A stretch of DNA of 64,000 bases, from assembly GCF_900291465.1 (NCBI RefSeq), contig NZ_LT985808.1:2405727-2469726 (forward strand), written 5' to 3'. The notes below the pieces were generated by a model, which worked only from the letters and a program-made list of their open reading frames with translations, had not been told where the DNA came from and searched no databases. Position numbers and translations under genes: made by a program. The DNA is from Bacteroides sp. Marseille-P3684 (GTDB taxonomy: Bacteria; Bacteroidota; Bacteroidia; Bacteroidales; Bacteroidaceae). Below are positions 34,957 to 42,872 of the stretch, piece after piece. Numbering within the stretch: the stretch's first letter is position 1; every line of letters starts with the position of its first letter.

Positions 34957-35982
34957 TTACCACGGACGATATGCCGAACCATCCCGACGGGCAGCCTCGC
35001 GCTCTTGTTCAGCAGCCTGACGCATGCGCTCGGCTTTGAGGCGTTCCTGCTCGGCACGTGCATCTGCCAGCATCTTCTCTTTTTCACCCGACATCAGCGT
35101 ACCATATTGGAACAGCATCGGTGCGTCGGTCAACAGCGTAGCCAAGGCGGAAGCATACAGGCTGATAGCCCAGAACGCTACTTTCAAGCCAACATAGTAA
35201 CCCGGCAAATCGGCCGCAACGCCATCCACATTGCCCCGGGCAACCATCCCGTCAACCAACCAGGTAATGGACGTCGGCAACGAACAGATAAAGCAGAACA
35301 CACCGGTGATGATGCCTGCCAGTACCACAATGGCAAAGGTCGAACCCCAGTTGGGAGTCCCCTTGCGGAAAGCGTGCAGAAAAGCATCCCACAACGACTC
35401 GCGTTCCAACATATAATAATAAGGAAAGAGCTTGAAGATGACACCGCAATACAGCAATACCGGGATGAGCAGCAATCCTAACCAGGGAGTCAGCGTGATG
35501 AGCATATAGAAGATGGCAGCGACAATCAGCCAGAAGAACAGGATGAACAAGGCATACAGGAAATAGCGCCAGACATCCCGCTGCATCCATGACCACCAGG
35601 AACCGAGCTTCATGGAAGGCACATATCCCAAATCAACATACTTGCGGAAGATGCCGAAGACAAGAGCTTTCCAGCAACACGTCCCCAACAGGGCTACCAC
35701 ACCGCACACCAGCAGACGCAATGCCAACGAAGAATAAAAGTCGGCAAGTGCACCGGGAGATGCCATCAGAGCGGTCACATCCGCCGTCGCTTCCATCTGC
35801 TGGACAATATCCATCAGCCAGGTCATGGCAAATGCCAGTATGACAGCATACGGAATCAGGATAAACGAACCGACACGCAATATGGTCTGTAAATTCTTCT
35901 CCAGAAACTTATAGCCACCGGACAAGCGTCCCGAAAATCCCCGACGCTTATAAAAGGTACTTAAATGCTCTATGTTTTCCAT
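34957..35982 (-). CDS. polytopic membrane protein of unknown function
   Basis: 341 aa with about six hydrophobic helices (near residues 38-60, 88-106, 140-165, 168-190, 218-240, 265-285) and a strongly charged C-terminal tail of about 50 residues (KMLADARAEQERLKAERMRQ...) likely to be an extended helix or coiled coil in the cytoplasm. N-terminus MENIEHLSTFYKRRGFSGRL is polar. No known family motif seen. It has its own promoter (36017-36046) divergent from the oxidoreductase gene and no operon partner. Confidence 0.8.
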   Translation of the reverse strand: MENIEHLSTFYKRRGFSGRLSGGYKFLEKNLQTILRVGSFILIPYAVILAFAMTWLMDIVQQMEATADVTALMASPGALADFYSSLALRLLVCGVVALLGTCCWKALVFGIFRKYVDLGYVPSMKLGSWWSWMQRDVWRYFLYALFILFFWLIVAAIFYMLITLTPWLGLLLIPVLLYCGVIFKLFPYYYMLERESLWDAFLHAFRKGTPNWGSTFAIVVLAGIITGVFCFICSLPTSITWLVDGMVARGNVDGVAADLPGYYVGLKVAFWAISLYASALATLLTDAPMLFQYGTLMSGEKEKMLADARAEQERLKAERMRQAAEQEREAARRDGSAYRPW

Positions 35983-36016
35983 AATTTATACTATTAAAAA
36001 TCGGTGATATGTGTGG

Positions 36017-36046
36017 CAAAAGTAAGTAAATTGGATAACTTTGCAA
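36017..36046 (-). promoter_or_regulatory. promoter of the polytopic membrane protein gene
   Basis: Minus-strand TACTTTTG at 36017-36024 with TTG at 36044-36046, spacer 19 nt. It overlaps the divergent plus-strand -7 box at 36036-36043, so the two promoters may compete. Confidence 0.6.
36036..36043 (+). promoter_or_regulatory. -7 promoter element of the Gfo/Idh/MocA gene
   Basis: TAACTTTG, 62 bp upstream of ATG 36106, lying between the elements of the divergent promoter. Confidence 0.5.
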
Positions 36047-36105
36047 TTCACAGATGTATATTTTTTAAGTTAAGCTTTACAATCCAACAAAAAACAAGAG
36101 ACACT

Positions 36106-37080
36106 ATGATTAAATGGGGCTTTATTGGTTGCGGAGATGTAACCGAGAAGAAGAGCGGACCGGCTTTCAACAAAGTCGAAGGGTCTAAAGTGGTTGCCGT
36201 GATGAGCCGGAATGCCGAGAGGGCTCGGTCCTATGCACAACGGCACAACGTATCGCGCTGGTATACCGACCCGCAGGAACTGGTCGATGACCCGGAAGTG
36301 AATGCCGTGTACATCGCCACGCCCCCGTCGTCGCACGCCACCTTCGCCATCATGGCGATGAAAGCCGGGAAACCGGTCTACATCGAGAAGCCCATGGCGG
36401 CAAGCTATGAAGACTGTACACGCATCAACCGCATCTCGGAGGAGACCGGCGTGCCGTGTTTCGTGGCATACTACCGGCGCTACCTGCCCTACTTCCAGAA
36501 GGTGAAGCAACTCGTCAAGGAGGGGGCCATCGGGAAGGTCATCAACGTACAAATCCGCTTCGCACAGCCGCCCGGAGCACTGGACAACAGCAAGACCGAC
36601 CAGCCGTGGCGACTGAATGCCACCATCGCCGGAGGCGGATATTTCTACGACCTCGCCCCGCACCAGATAGACATCCTGCAGGACATGTTCGGATGCATCC
36701 TGGAGGCCGAAGGCGTCAGCAGCAACCGCGGGGGACTCTACTCGGCAGAGGATTCCGTCAGCGCCTGCTTCAAGTTCCAGAACGGGTTGCCCGGCTCCGG
36801 CTCGTGGTGCTTTGTCGCGCACGAATCGGCGAAGGAAGACCGCATCGAAATCATCGGCGACAAGGGGATGATTTGCTTCTCGGTATTCTCGTTCGCCCCC
36901 ATCGCCCTGCATACGGAACGCGGACGGGAAGAATTCACCTTCGAGAACCCGGAGAACATCCAATACCCGCTGATAAAGGCGGTCGTGGAGCATCTGCAGA
37001 ACAAAACCATCTGCACGTGCGACGGCGTAAGCGCCACACCGACCAACTGGGTCATGGACCGTATCCTGCACAAACTGTAA
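36106..37080 (+). CDS. Gfo/Idh/MocA-family NAD(P)-dependent oxidoreductase
   Basis: 324 aa from ATG 36106; the upstream extension to 36004 crosses the promoter. N-terminal Rossmann motif KWGFIGCGDVTEKKSGPAF, then VNAVYIATPPSSHATF and the catalytic-lysine segment GKPVYIEKPMA. The C-terminal alpha/beta domain carries GGGYFYDLAPHQIDILQ with the conserved Asp and His. Such enzymes oxidise or reduce sugars, inositols or their derivatives; no pathway partner is adjacent, so the substrate is open. No signal peptide, so cytoplasmic, unlike the Tat-exported members common in Bacteroides. Confidence 0.92.
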   Translation: MIKWGFIGCGDVTEKKSGPAFNKVEGSKVVAVMSRNAERARSYAQRHNVSRWYTDPQELVDDPEVNAVYIATPPSSHATFAIMAMKAGKPVYIEKPMAASYEDCTRINRISEETGVPCFVAYYRRYLPYFQKVKQLVKEGAIGKVINVQIRFAQPPGALDNSKTDQPWRLNATIAGGGYFYDLAPHQIDILQDMFGCILEAEGVSSNRGGLYSAEDSVSACFKFQNGLPGSGSWCFVAHESAKEDRIEIIGDKGMICFSVFSFAPIALHTERGREEFTFENPENIQYPLIKAVVEHLQNKTICTCDGVSATPTNWVMDRILHKL

Positions 37081-37099
37081 TCTGTCAAACACCTCATAC

Positions 37100-38224
37100 A
37101 TGCCATTCCGCCTGACCTTCTGCATCGCTTTTCTCTTACTGACGTCCTGCCTGCTCCTGCATGCGCAAGGGGGACCGTCCCTCACACGTACGCTGCCAGT
37201 CCGTACAGACACACCGACTGACAGCCTGGAGACCGATTCCGTCGTCGGCAAGGAGAAACGCAAGTCCTGGTTCACGCGTATGGTGCAATGGATCGATTTC
37301 AACAATCCCGACCCGCGCTACATCACCCCGAACCTCTACAACTTCACCTTCATGCTCAACACGACCAGCTCGTACGAGCACTACCGCATCGCCAGCTCCT
37401 CGGCGAAGGAACAGAGCCTCACCTTTGTCCCCACCCCTTCGTGGCGCATCGGCGCATACTTCGGGTGGCGCTGGATTTTCCTCGGATGGTCCGTCGACGT
37501 GCACGACCTCTTCGGCAAGGACAGCCACCGGAGCCAGAAGAGCGAATTCAACCTCAGCCTCTACAGCGCCAAGCTGGGAGCCGACATCTACTACCTGAAG
37601 AGCAGCAACAACTTCAAGGTGAAGAATGTCTCGGGATTCGACCACATAGACAGCCGGCAGACTTTCCGTTTCGACGGACTGAAGTCGGAGATGAAGGGCA
37701 TCAATCTCTACTACATCTTCAACAACCGACGCTTCTCCTACCCTGCCGCCTACAGCCAGTCGACCAACCAGCGCAAAAGTGCCGGCTCGCTCATTGCGGG
37801 CTTTTCCTACTCCCGCCACAAGTTCCTCTTCGACCCCGGACAACTGCCCGAGGGCATCAGCGGACAGCTGGAGGACAACATGCGCTTCCGCAAGATACGC
37901 TACATCGACTACAGCCTGAACTTCGGCTACGGCTACAACTGGGTCTTCGCCAAGAACTGCCTGGCGAACCTCTCCGTGACGCCTGCCGTCGGGTACAAGG
38001 CGTCCGACATCTGCTTCGAGAACGAGGCGTACAACGAGACCGACCACAACATCAACTTCGACGTCATCACGCGTGCCGCCGTCGTCTACAACAACACGAA
38101 GTACTACGTCGGGGCATCCCTCCTGGCGCACACGTACGACTACCACCGCAAACGTTTCTGGATAAACAATACCTATGGCATCCTGCAATTCTACGTAGGA
38201 TTCAACTTCAATAAAAAGAGATAG
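37100..38224 (+). CDS. DUF4421 family exported protein, probable outer-membrane barrel
   Basis: 374 aa with a signal peptide (residues 1-23, ending LLLHAQ). The mature part shows many short amphipathic strands with Tyr/Phe ends (SLYSAKLGADIYYL, GINLYYIFNNRRFSYPAAYSQSTNQ) and a barrel-like C-terminus GILQFYVGFNFNKKR. The pattern and Bacteroidetes-specific sequence match DUF4421. Function unknown; a small outer-membrane beta-barrel is my inference. Begins 19 bp after the dehydrogenase gene and ends 3 bp before the Nim-like gene, so the three are probably one operon. Confidence 0.85.
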   Translation: MPFRLTFCIAFLLLTSCLLLHAQGGPSLTRTLPVRTDTPTDSLETDSVVGKEKRKSWFTRMVQWIDFNNPDPRYITPNLYNFTFMLNTTSSYEHYRIASSSAKEQSLTFVPTPSWRIGAYFGWRWIFLGWSVDVHDLFGKDSHRSQKSEFNLSLYSAKLGADIYYLKSSNNFKVKNVSGFDHIDSRQTFRFDGLKSEMKGINLYYIFNNRRFSYPAAYSQSTNQRKSAGSLIAGFSYSRHKFLFDPGQLPEGISGQLEDNMRFRKIRYIDYSLNFGYGYNWVFAKNCLANLSVTPAVGYKASDICFENEAYNETDHNINFDVITRAAVVYNNTKYYVGASLLAHTYDYHRKRFWINNTYGILQFYVGFNFNKKR

Positions 38225-38227
38225 ACA

Positions 38228-38719
38228 ATGAAGAATTACACCAACGAACAGGTGCGTCGGCAAGACCGGTTGCTCGACGAGAACCTGGCAGACGAACTGG
38301 TCAGAAAAGGAGAATATGGAGTGCTGTCGATGGTCACACCGGAAGGCGAGGGATACGGCATCCCCGTCAATTACGTGTGGGACGAAAGCCTCAATGCGCT
38401 GTACATCCACTGTGCACCGCAAGGGAGGAAGCTCACCTGCCTGGCACACCAGCCACTCGTGACATTCACCATCATCGGACGGACGGGAGTCGTCCCATCC
38501 AAGTTTACCACCAACTATGAGAGCGTCGTCCTCGCCTGTACCGCTCACACCGGGCTGCCCGCCGAGGAACGCATGAAGGCGCTCGAACTCATCCTCGACA
38601 AATATGCGCCCGACGACAAGACCGTCGGCTTGAAGTACACCGAGAAGTCGTTCCACCGCACGGAAGTCATCCGCCTGGACATCCGCTCCGCCAGCGGCAA
38701 GTGCAAGGTGGTCCGCTGA
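38228..38719 (+). CDS. pyridoxamine-phosphate-oxidase-fold flavoprotein related to Nim nitroimidazole reductases
   Basis: 163 aa. The PNPOx-like split barrel is recognisable from GEYGVLSMVTPEGEGYGIPVNYVWDE, LYIHCAPQGRKLTCL and VTFTIIGRTGVVPSKFTTNYESVVL; the spacing and wording resemble the Nim family linked with 5-nitroimidazole resistance in Bacteroides. Whether it reduces drugs is unknown: many chromosomal relatives have no established role. The catalytic His of Nim proteins may correspond to the HCAPQG or following segment. Third gene of the short operon, closed by a 16-bp perfect hairpin. Confidence 0.85.
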   Translation: MKNYTNEQVRRQDRLLDENLADELVRKGEYGVLSMVTPEGEGYGIPVNYVWDESLNALYIHCAPQGRKLTCLAHQPLVTFTIIGRTGVVPSKFTTNYESVVLACTAHTGLPAEERMKALELILDKYAPDDKTVGLKYTEKSFHRTEVIRLDIRSASGKCKVVR

Positions 38720-38728
38720 ATAAAGACA

Positions 38729-38784
38729 GGACAGAGGCACAAGGACGCAGCGTGATTCTTCCGCCGCACCTTGTGCCTCTGTCC
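38729..38784. terminator. bidirectional terminator hairpin between the Nim-like gene and mfd
   Basis: Perfect 16-bp arms at 38729-38744 and 38769-38784 (GGACAGAGGCACAAGG and complement) between the two convergent stop codons. Confidence 0.7.
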
Positions 38785-38821
38785 GTATCCCGCGGTGGAC
38801 GTCCTGCCGACGTCCCCGGGC

Positions 38822-41800
38822 TCAGCAGCTCAGGCTGAACATTTCCTTCAATATCAGGACGGCATGCTCCACACTCTCCACATCGCGCACCACCATGCTG
38901 CGCTTGCCGTTCTGTTCGCGCAGGTTGCACTGACGCGGATATTTCCCCATGTATGCAATGACTTTGCCGAATGCCTCGCTCTGGTAGTAGGGGCTGTCGG
39001 GGTTGCTCACGAAGTAGAGGCTCATGCGCCCTGCCTTCAGGAAGATTTTCTCGATGCCCAACCGCTTGCCCAGGCGGCGCAGGGGGACAATCTTCAGCAG
39101 CTCCTCGCTCTCCTGGGGCAGTTTGCCGAATCGGTCCTCCAGGCGTTGGCGGTATGCCTCCACATCCTTGTCGAGCTCCAGCCCGTCCAGCTCGCGGTAG
39201 AGCAACATGCGTTCGCTGCTGCTGGGCACATATTCGTCGGGGAACAACAGCTCCAGGTCGCTCTCCACCGTACACTCCGACACGAACTCCTCCCCGCTGA
39301 GCTTCTCCTCGCCGGCTGCCACCTGACCGTCGCCGTTCTCATAGAGCGAGGCGAACTCGTCGTTCTTCAGTTCCGTGATGGCTTCCGCCAGAATCTTCTG
39401 GTACGTCTCGTAACCCAGGTCGGCGATGAAGCCGCTCTGCTCCGCCCCCAGCAGATTGCCCGCACCGCGTATGTCGAGGTCCTGCATGGCGATGTGGATG
39501 CCGCTGCCCAGGTCCGAGAAGTTCTCGATGGCCTGCAGACGCCGGCGCGACTCCGTGGGCAGGGACGACAAGGGGGGAGCCATCAGATAGCAGAACGCCT
39601 TCTTGTTGCTGCGCCCCACGCGGCCGCGCATCTGGTGCAGGTCGCTCAGGCCGAAGTTCTGTGCCTGGTTGATGATGATGGTGTTGGCATTGGGGATGTC
39701 GATACCGCTCTCGATGATGGTCGTCGCCACCAGGACATCGTAGTCATAGTTGGCAAAACCCAGGATGACCTGCTCCAGCTCCTCGGGAGCCATCTGTCCG
39801 TGACCGATGCAGACGCGGGCGTCGGGCACCAGGCGGAGAATCATGGCTTTCAGCTCCTCGAGGTTGTTGATGCGGTTGTTCACGAAGAACACCTGCCCGT
39901 TGCGGCTCATCTCGAAGTTGATTGCCTCGGCAATGATTTCCTCGTTGAACGTGTGCACCTCCGTCTGCACCGGGTAGCGGTTGGGAGGCGGCGTCTGGAT
40001 GACGGACATGTCGCGCGCACCCATCAGGGAGAACTGCAGCGTGCGCGGGATGGGCGTGGCAGTCATCGTCAGCGTGTCGACGTTCACCTTCAGCTGCTTG
40101 AGCTTCTCCTTCACCGCGACGCCGAACTTCTGCTCCTCGTCGATGACCAGCAGCCCCAGGTCCTTGAACTTGACGTCCTTGCCGATGATGCGGTGCGTGC
40201 CCACGAGGATGTTCACCTCGCCCTCCTTCAGCTCCTTCAGGATGCGGCGCACATCGGACGGCTTGCGGGCGCGGCTCAGGTAATCCACCCGGCAGGGGAA
40301 GTCCTTCAGCCGGTCGCGGAACGTGCAGTAATGTTGGTATGCCAGCACGGTCGTCGGCACGAGCACCGCCACCTGCTTGTTGTCGCACACTGCCTTGAAG
40401 GCGGCACGGATGGCGACTTCGGTCTTGCCGAAGCCTACGTCACCGCAGACAAGGCGGTCCATCGGACGGTCCTTCTCCATGTCAGCCTTCACCTCCTGTG
40501 TCGCCTTCAGCTGGTCGGGCGTGTCCTCATAGAGGAAGCTCGCCTCCAGCTCGTGCTGCAGGAAGGAGTCGGGGCTGAAGCTGAAGCCCTTCTCCTCGCG
40601 CCGGCGGGCGTAGAGACGGATGAGGTCGCGGGCAATGTCCTTGATTTTGCTCTTCGTCTTCTCCTTCAGCTTCTCCCAGGCGCCCGTGCCGAGCTTGTTC
40701 AGGCGCGGCGGCTCGCCCTCCTTCCCCTTGTACTTGGAAATCTTGTGCAGCGCGTGGATGGAGACGAACACCACGTCGTCATTCTGATAGACCAGCTTGA
40801 TGACCTCCTGCGTGCTGTCGCCGTTGGGGATGCGCACCAGTCCGGCGAACCGCCCGATGCCGTGGTCGATGTGCACCACGTAGTCGCCCGGTTCGAACTG
40901 GTTGAGCTCCTTCAGCGTGAGCGCCACCTTGCCGCTGCGCGCCTTGTCGCTCTTGAGATTGTACTTGTGGAAACGGTCGAATATCTGATGGTCGGTGAAA
41001 AAACACGTGCGGAGGGTGTGGTCGGTGAAGCCTTCATGCAGCGTCCGGTCGACGGGCGTGAAGGGGATGTCGTCGCCGCGCTCCTCGAAGATGGCACGGA
41101 TGCGGTCCGTCTGCTTGACACTGTCCGAGAGGATGTAGAGGCGGTAGTCCTTGGCGAGCAGCTCCTTCAGGACCGACGCCACGAGGTCGAAGTTCTTGTG
41201 GAAGATGGGTTGCATCTCGGTCGAGAAGTGCAGGGTGGCGTCGGGCGTCCCCGTCGGCTTGCTACCGAACTCCACGCGCCGGAAGTCGAGCATCCGCCGG
41301 GCAAACTCCTCGCCGGTGACGGTCGAGGGCAGCACCACGTGGTCCACGCCCTCCTCTTCCGCCAGGGCGACGGCTGCCTGCGGGGAGACCGCCTCGCCGT
41401 GGACCGACTCGACCTTCTCGCACGCCCAGTGGAAGTCCTTTATCCACAGCATCGAGCCTTCGGGCAGGAAGTCGAGCAGCTGCACCTCGCCTGCACCTCC
41501 GCCCGTCAGTTCCGGGACGATGGCGATGCGGTCTTTCTTCTCCTTCGACAGCTGGCTGTCCACCTCGAACGTGCGGATGCTGTCCACCTCGTCGCCGAAG
41601 AAGTCCACGCGGTAGGGGTACTCCGACGAGAAGGAGAAGACGTCGACGATGCTTCCGCGGACGGCAAACTGACCGGGCTCGTAGACGTAATCCACGCGCT
41701 CGAAGCCGAAATCCGACAAGGTCTTCTCCACCTCCACGGGGTCATACTTCCCACCCGTCTCCAGCAGCAGCGTCCGTGCCGAGAGGGCCTGCATCGAGAC

Positions 41801-42199
41801 GACCTTCTCTGCCAGCGCCTCGGGATAGGTGACGATGCAGACGGGCGACGCCCCCTTGCCCAGGCGGCTCAGCGCCTCGGTGCGCAGGATTTCGTTGGCG
41901 GAATCCTTCTGCCCGTATTTGATGGCGCGGCGGTAGGCGGACGGGAAGAAGAGCACGTCCGTGTCGCCGTTTATCTGCGTCAGGTCGTGGTAGAAGTAGC
42001 CCGCCTCCTCGAGGTCGTTGAGGATGCAGACGATGTAGTCCCGTTTCCGGCGTATGAAGGATGATAGAAACAAGGGAGCCGCCGAGGCGCAAAGTCCCTC
42101 CAAGTAAATGGTCCGTGCGGACGCTTTCTCACAAAGTGCGGCGAAAGCCTTCGTGTTCGAATGGCTCTCATAAACAGCTTGTAATTCCTGTATATTCAT
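38822..42199 (-). CDS. mfd: transcription-repair coupling factor
   Basis: 1125 aa, full-length Mfd. Order: UvrB-like domains 1-3 (residues about 1-400), the RNA-polymerase-interacting CarD-like domain (FEPGDYVVHIDHGIGRFAGLV, about 410-480), RecG-like translocase with GDVGFGKTEVAIRAAF (Walker A), LLVIDEEQKFGV (DEEQ box), TMTATPIPRTLQF and QMRGRVGRS, and the C-terminal TRCF domain. It removes stalled RNA polymerase and recruits UvrA to lesions. A TAATTTTG promoter box lies at 42222-42229. High-GC codons create a 1097-codon antisense ORF that should not be annotated. Confidence 0.98.
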   Translation of the reverse strand: MNIQELQAVYESHSNTKAFAALCEKASARTIYLEGLCASAAPLFLSSFIRRKRDYIVCILNDLEEAGYFYHDLTQINGDTDVLFFPSAYRRAIKYGQKDSANEILRTEALSRLGKGASPVCIVTYPEALAEKVVSMQALSARTLLLETGGKYDPVEVEKTLSDFGFERVDYVYEPGQFAVRGSIVDVFSFSSEYPYRVDFFGDEVDSIRTFEVDSQLSKEKKDRIAIVPELTGGGAGEVQLLDFLPEGSMLWIKDFHWACEKVESVHGEAVSPQAAVALAEEEGVDHVVLPSTVTGEEFARRMLDFRRVEFGSKPTGTPDATLHFSTEMQPIFHKNFDLVASVLKELLAKDYRLYILSDSVKQTDRIRAIFEERGDDIPFTPVDRTLHEGFTDHTLRTCFFTDHQIFDRFHKYNLKSDKARSGKVALTLKELNQFEPGDYVVHIDHGIGRFAGLVRIPNGDSTQEVIKLVYQNDDVVFVSIHALHKISKYKGKEGEPPRLNKLGTGAWEKLKEKTKSKIKDIARDLIRLYARRREEKGFSFSPDSFLQHELEASFLYEDTPDQLKATQEVKADMEKDRPMDRLVCGDVGFGKTEVAIRAAFKAVCDNKQVAVLVPTTVLAYQHYCTFRDRLKDFPCRVDYLSRARKPSDVRRILKELKEGEVNILVGTHRIIGKDVKFKDLGLLVIDEEQKFGVAVKEKLKQLKVNVDTLTMTATPIPRTLQFSLMGARDMSVIQTPPPNRYPVQTEVHTFNEEIIAEAINFEMSRNGQVFFVNNRINNLEELKAMILRLVPDARVCIGHGQMAPEELEQVILGFANYDYDVLVATTIIESGIDIPNANTIIINQAQNFGLSDLHQMRGRVGRSNKKAFCYLMAPPLSSLPTESRRRLQAIENFSDLGSGIHIAMQDLDIRGAGNLLGAEQSGFIADLGYETYQKILAEAITELKNDEFASLYENGDGQVAAGEEKLSGEEFVSECTVESDLELLFPDEYVPSSSERMLLYRELDGLELDKDVEAYRQRLEDRFGKLPQESEELLKIVPLRRLGKRLGIEKIFLKAGRMSLYFVSNPDSPYYQSEAFGKVIAYMGKYPRQCNLREQNGKRSMVVRDVESVEHAVLILKEMFSLSC

Positions 42200-42221
42200 C
42201 AGCTCGATTCTAAATGCGCCG

Positions 42222-42229
42222 CAAAATTA
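42222..42229 (-). promoter_or_regulatory. -7 promoter element for mfd
   Basis: TAATTTTG on the minus strand, 22 bp before ATG 42199, matches TAnnTTTG. Confidence 0.45.
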
Positions 42230-42321
42230 AGCAAAAAATCGGCTTCCTGCACCCGGAGCGCGGTGTGAATGAACCCGTAAGGCAACGCGGCAGGCGACTT
42301 CCGCTGAACACCCCGGGGCGG

Positions 42322-42790
42322 GAGACGGCGTACAGGGGGCACTCACGGACGCGGAAGGTCCCGGAATCGTCCGTTTCCGTGTCCCCCGACGTCCGGGAGA
42401 AGCCGGAAACACACGTCGACGGGGGCAAATGCGCTCGGATGGTCCGGGATACGGCATTTCCGGCGCCAACTGATGTTGCGAGACGCCGGAAAGGGCATTT
42501 CCAACGCCAAAATGTTTCGAAAGGTTAAGGATACGTCGTATCCTGCGCCAAAACATTTTTAAAGGTTAAGGATATGACGTATCCAGCTTCAAAACATTTC
42601 AAAAGGTTAAAGATACGTCGTATCTAGCGCCAAAATGTTTTGAAAGGTTAAAGATACGGCATTTCCAGCGCCAAAATGTTTTGTGAGACGCTGGATACGG
42701 CATTTCCTGCGTCCCAACCGATGAAAAGGTCCCGGAAACGCTGTTTCCTGCATCCGACGATTTCGGGAGACGCAGGAAAGGCTGTTTCCG
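42322..42790. repeat. 41-bp tandem repeat array with internal dyads
   Basis: Eight contiguous units of exactly 41 bp run from 42448 to 42775 (starts 42448, 42489, 42530, 42571, 42612, 42653, 42694, 42735), with a partial ninth after 42776 and two or three more decayed units back to about 42322. The best conserved units read GATACGTCGTATC (a 13-bp odd-centred palindrome), a short spacer, then CAAAATGTTTTG-like sequence and AAAGGTTAA. There are no unique spacers and units diverge markedly, so this is not CRISPR. The rest of the gap (42230-42321 and 42791-42872) holds nothing recognised. Confidence 0.85.
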
Positions 42791-42872
42791 GGACCAGAAT
42801 GAAAAGAATAGGGGCTGTGTTCGGTTGCATCCGGGTTGTCCGCCTCGGGGAGGGGGTCCAGCCGACGGACGC

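Noticed and set aside
34870..35481. 203-codon plus-strand ORF
   Set aside because: Starts in the intergenic region and then runs antisense to the polytopic membrane protein gene; composition is not protein-like.
37136..38740. 534-codon minus-strand ORF
   Set aside because: Antisense to DUF4421 and the Nim-like gene, which have convincing family motifs.
38771..42064. 1097-codon plus-strand ORF
   Set aside because: It lies entirely antisense to the full-length, motif-complete mfd gene; GC-rich codons create it by chance, and its product looks like low-complexity Leu/Val/Ala/Arg sequence.
42322..42790. CRISPR array
   Set aside because: The units are contiguous without unique spacers, diverge from each other, and no cas genes are near.
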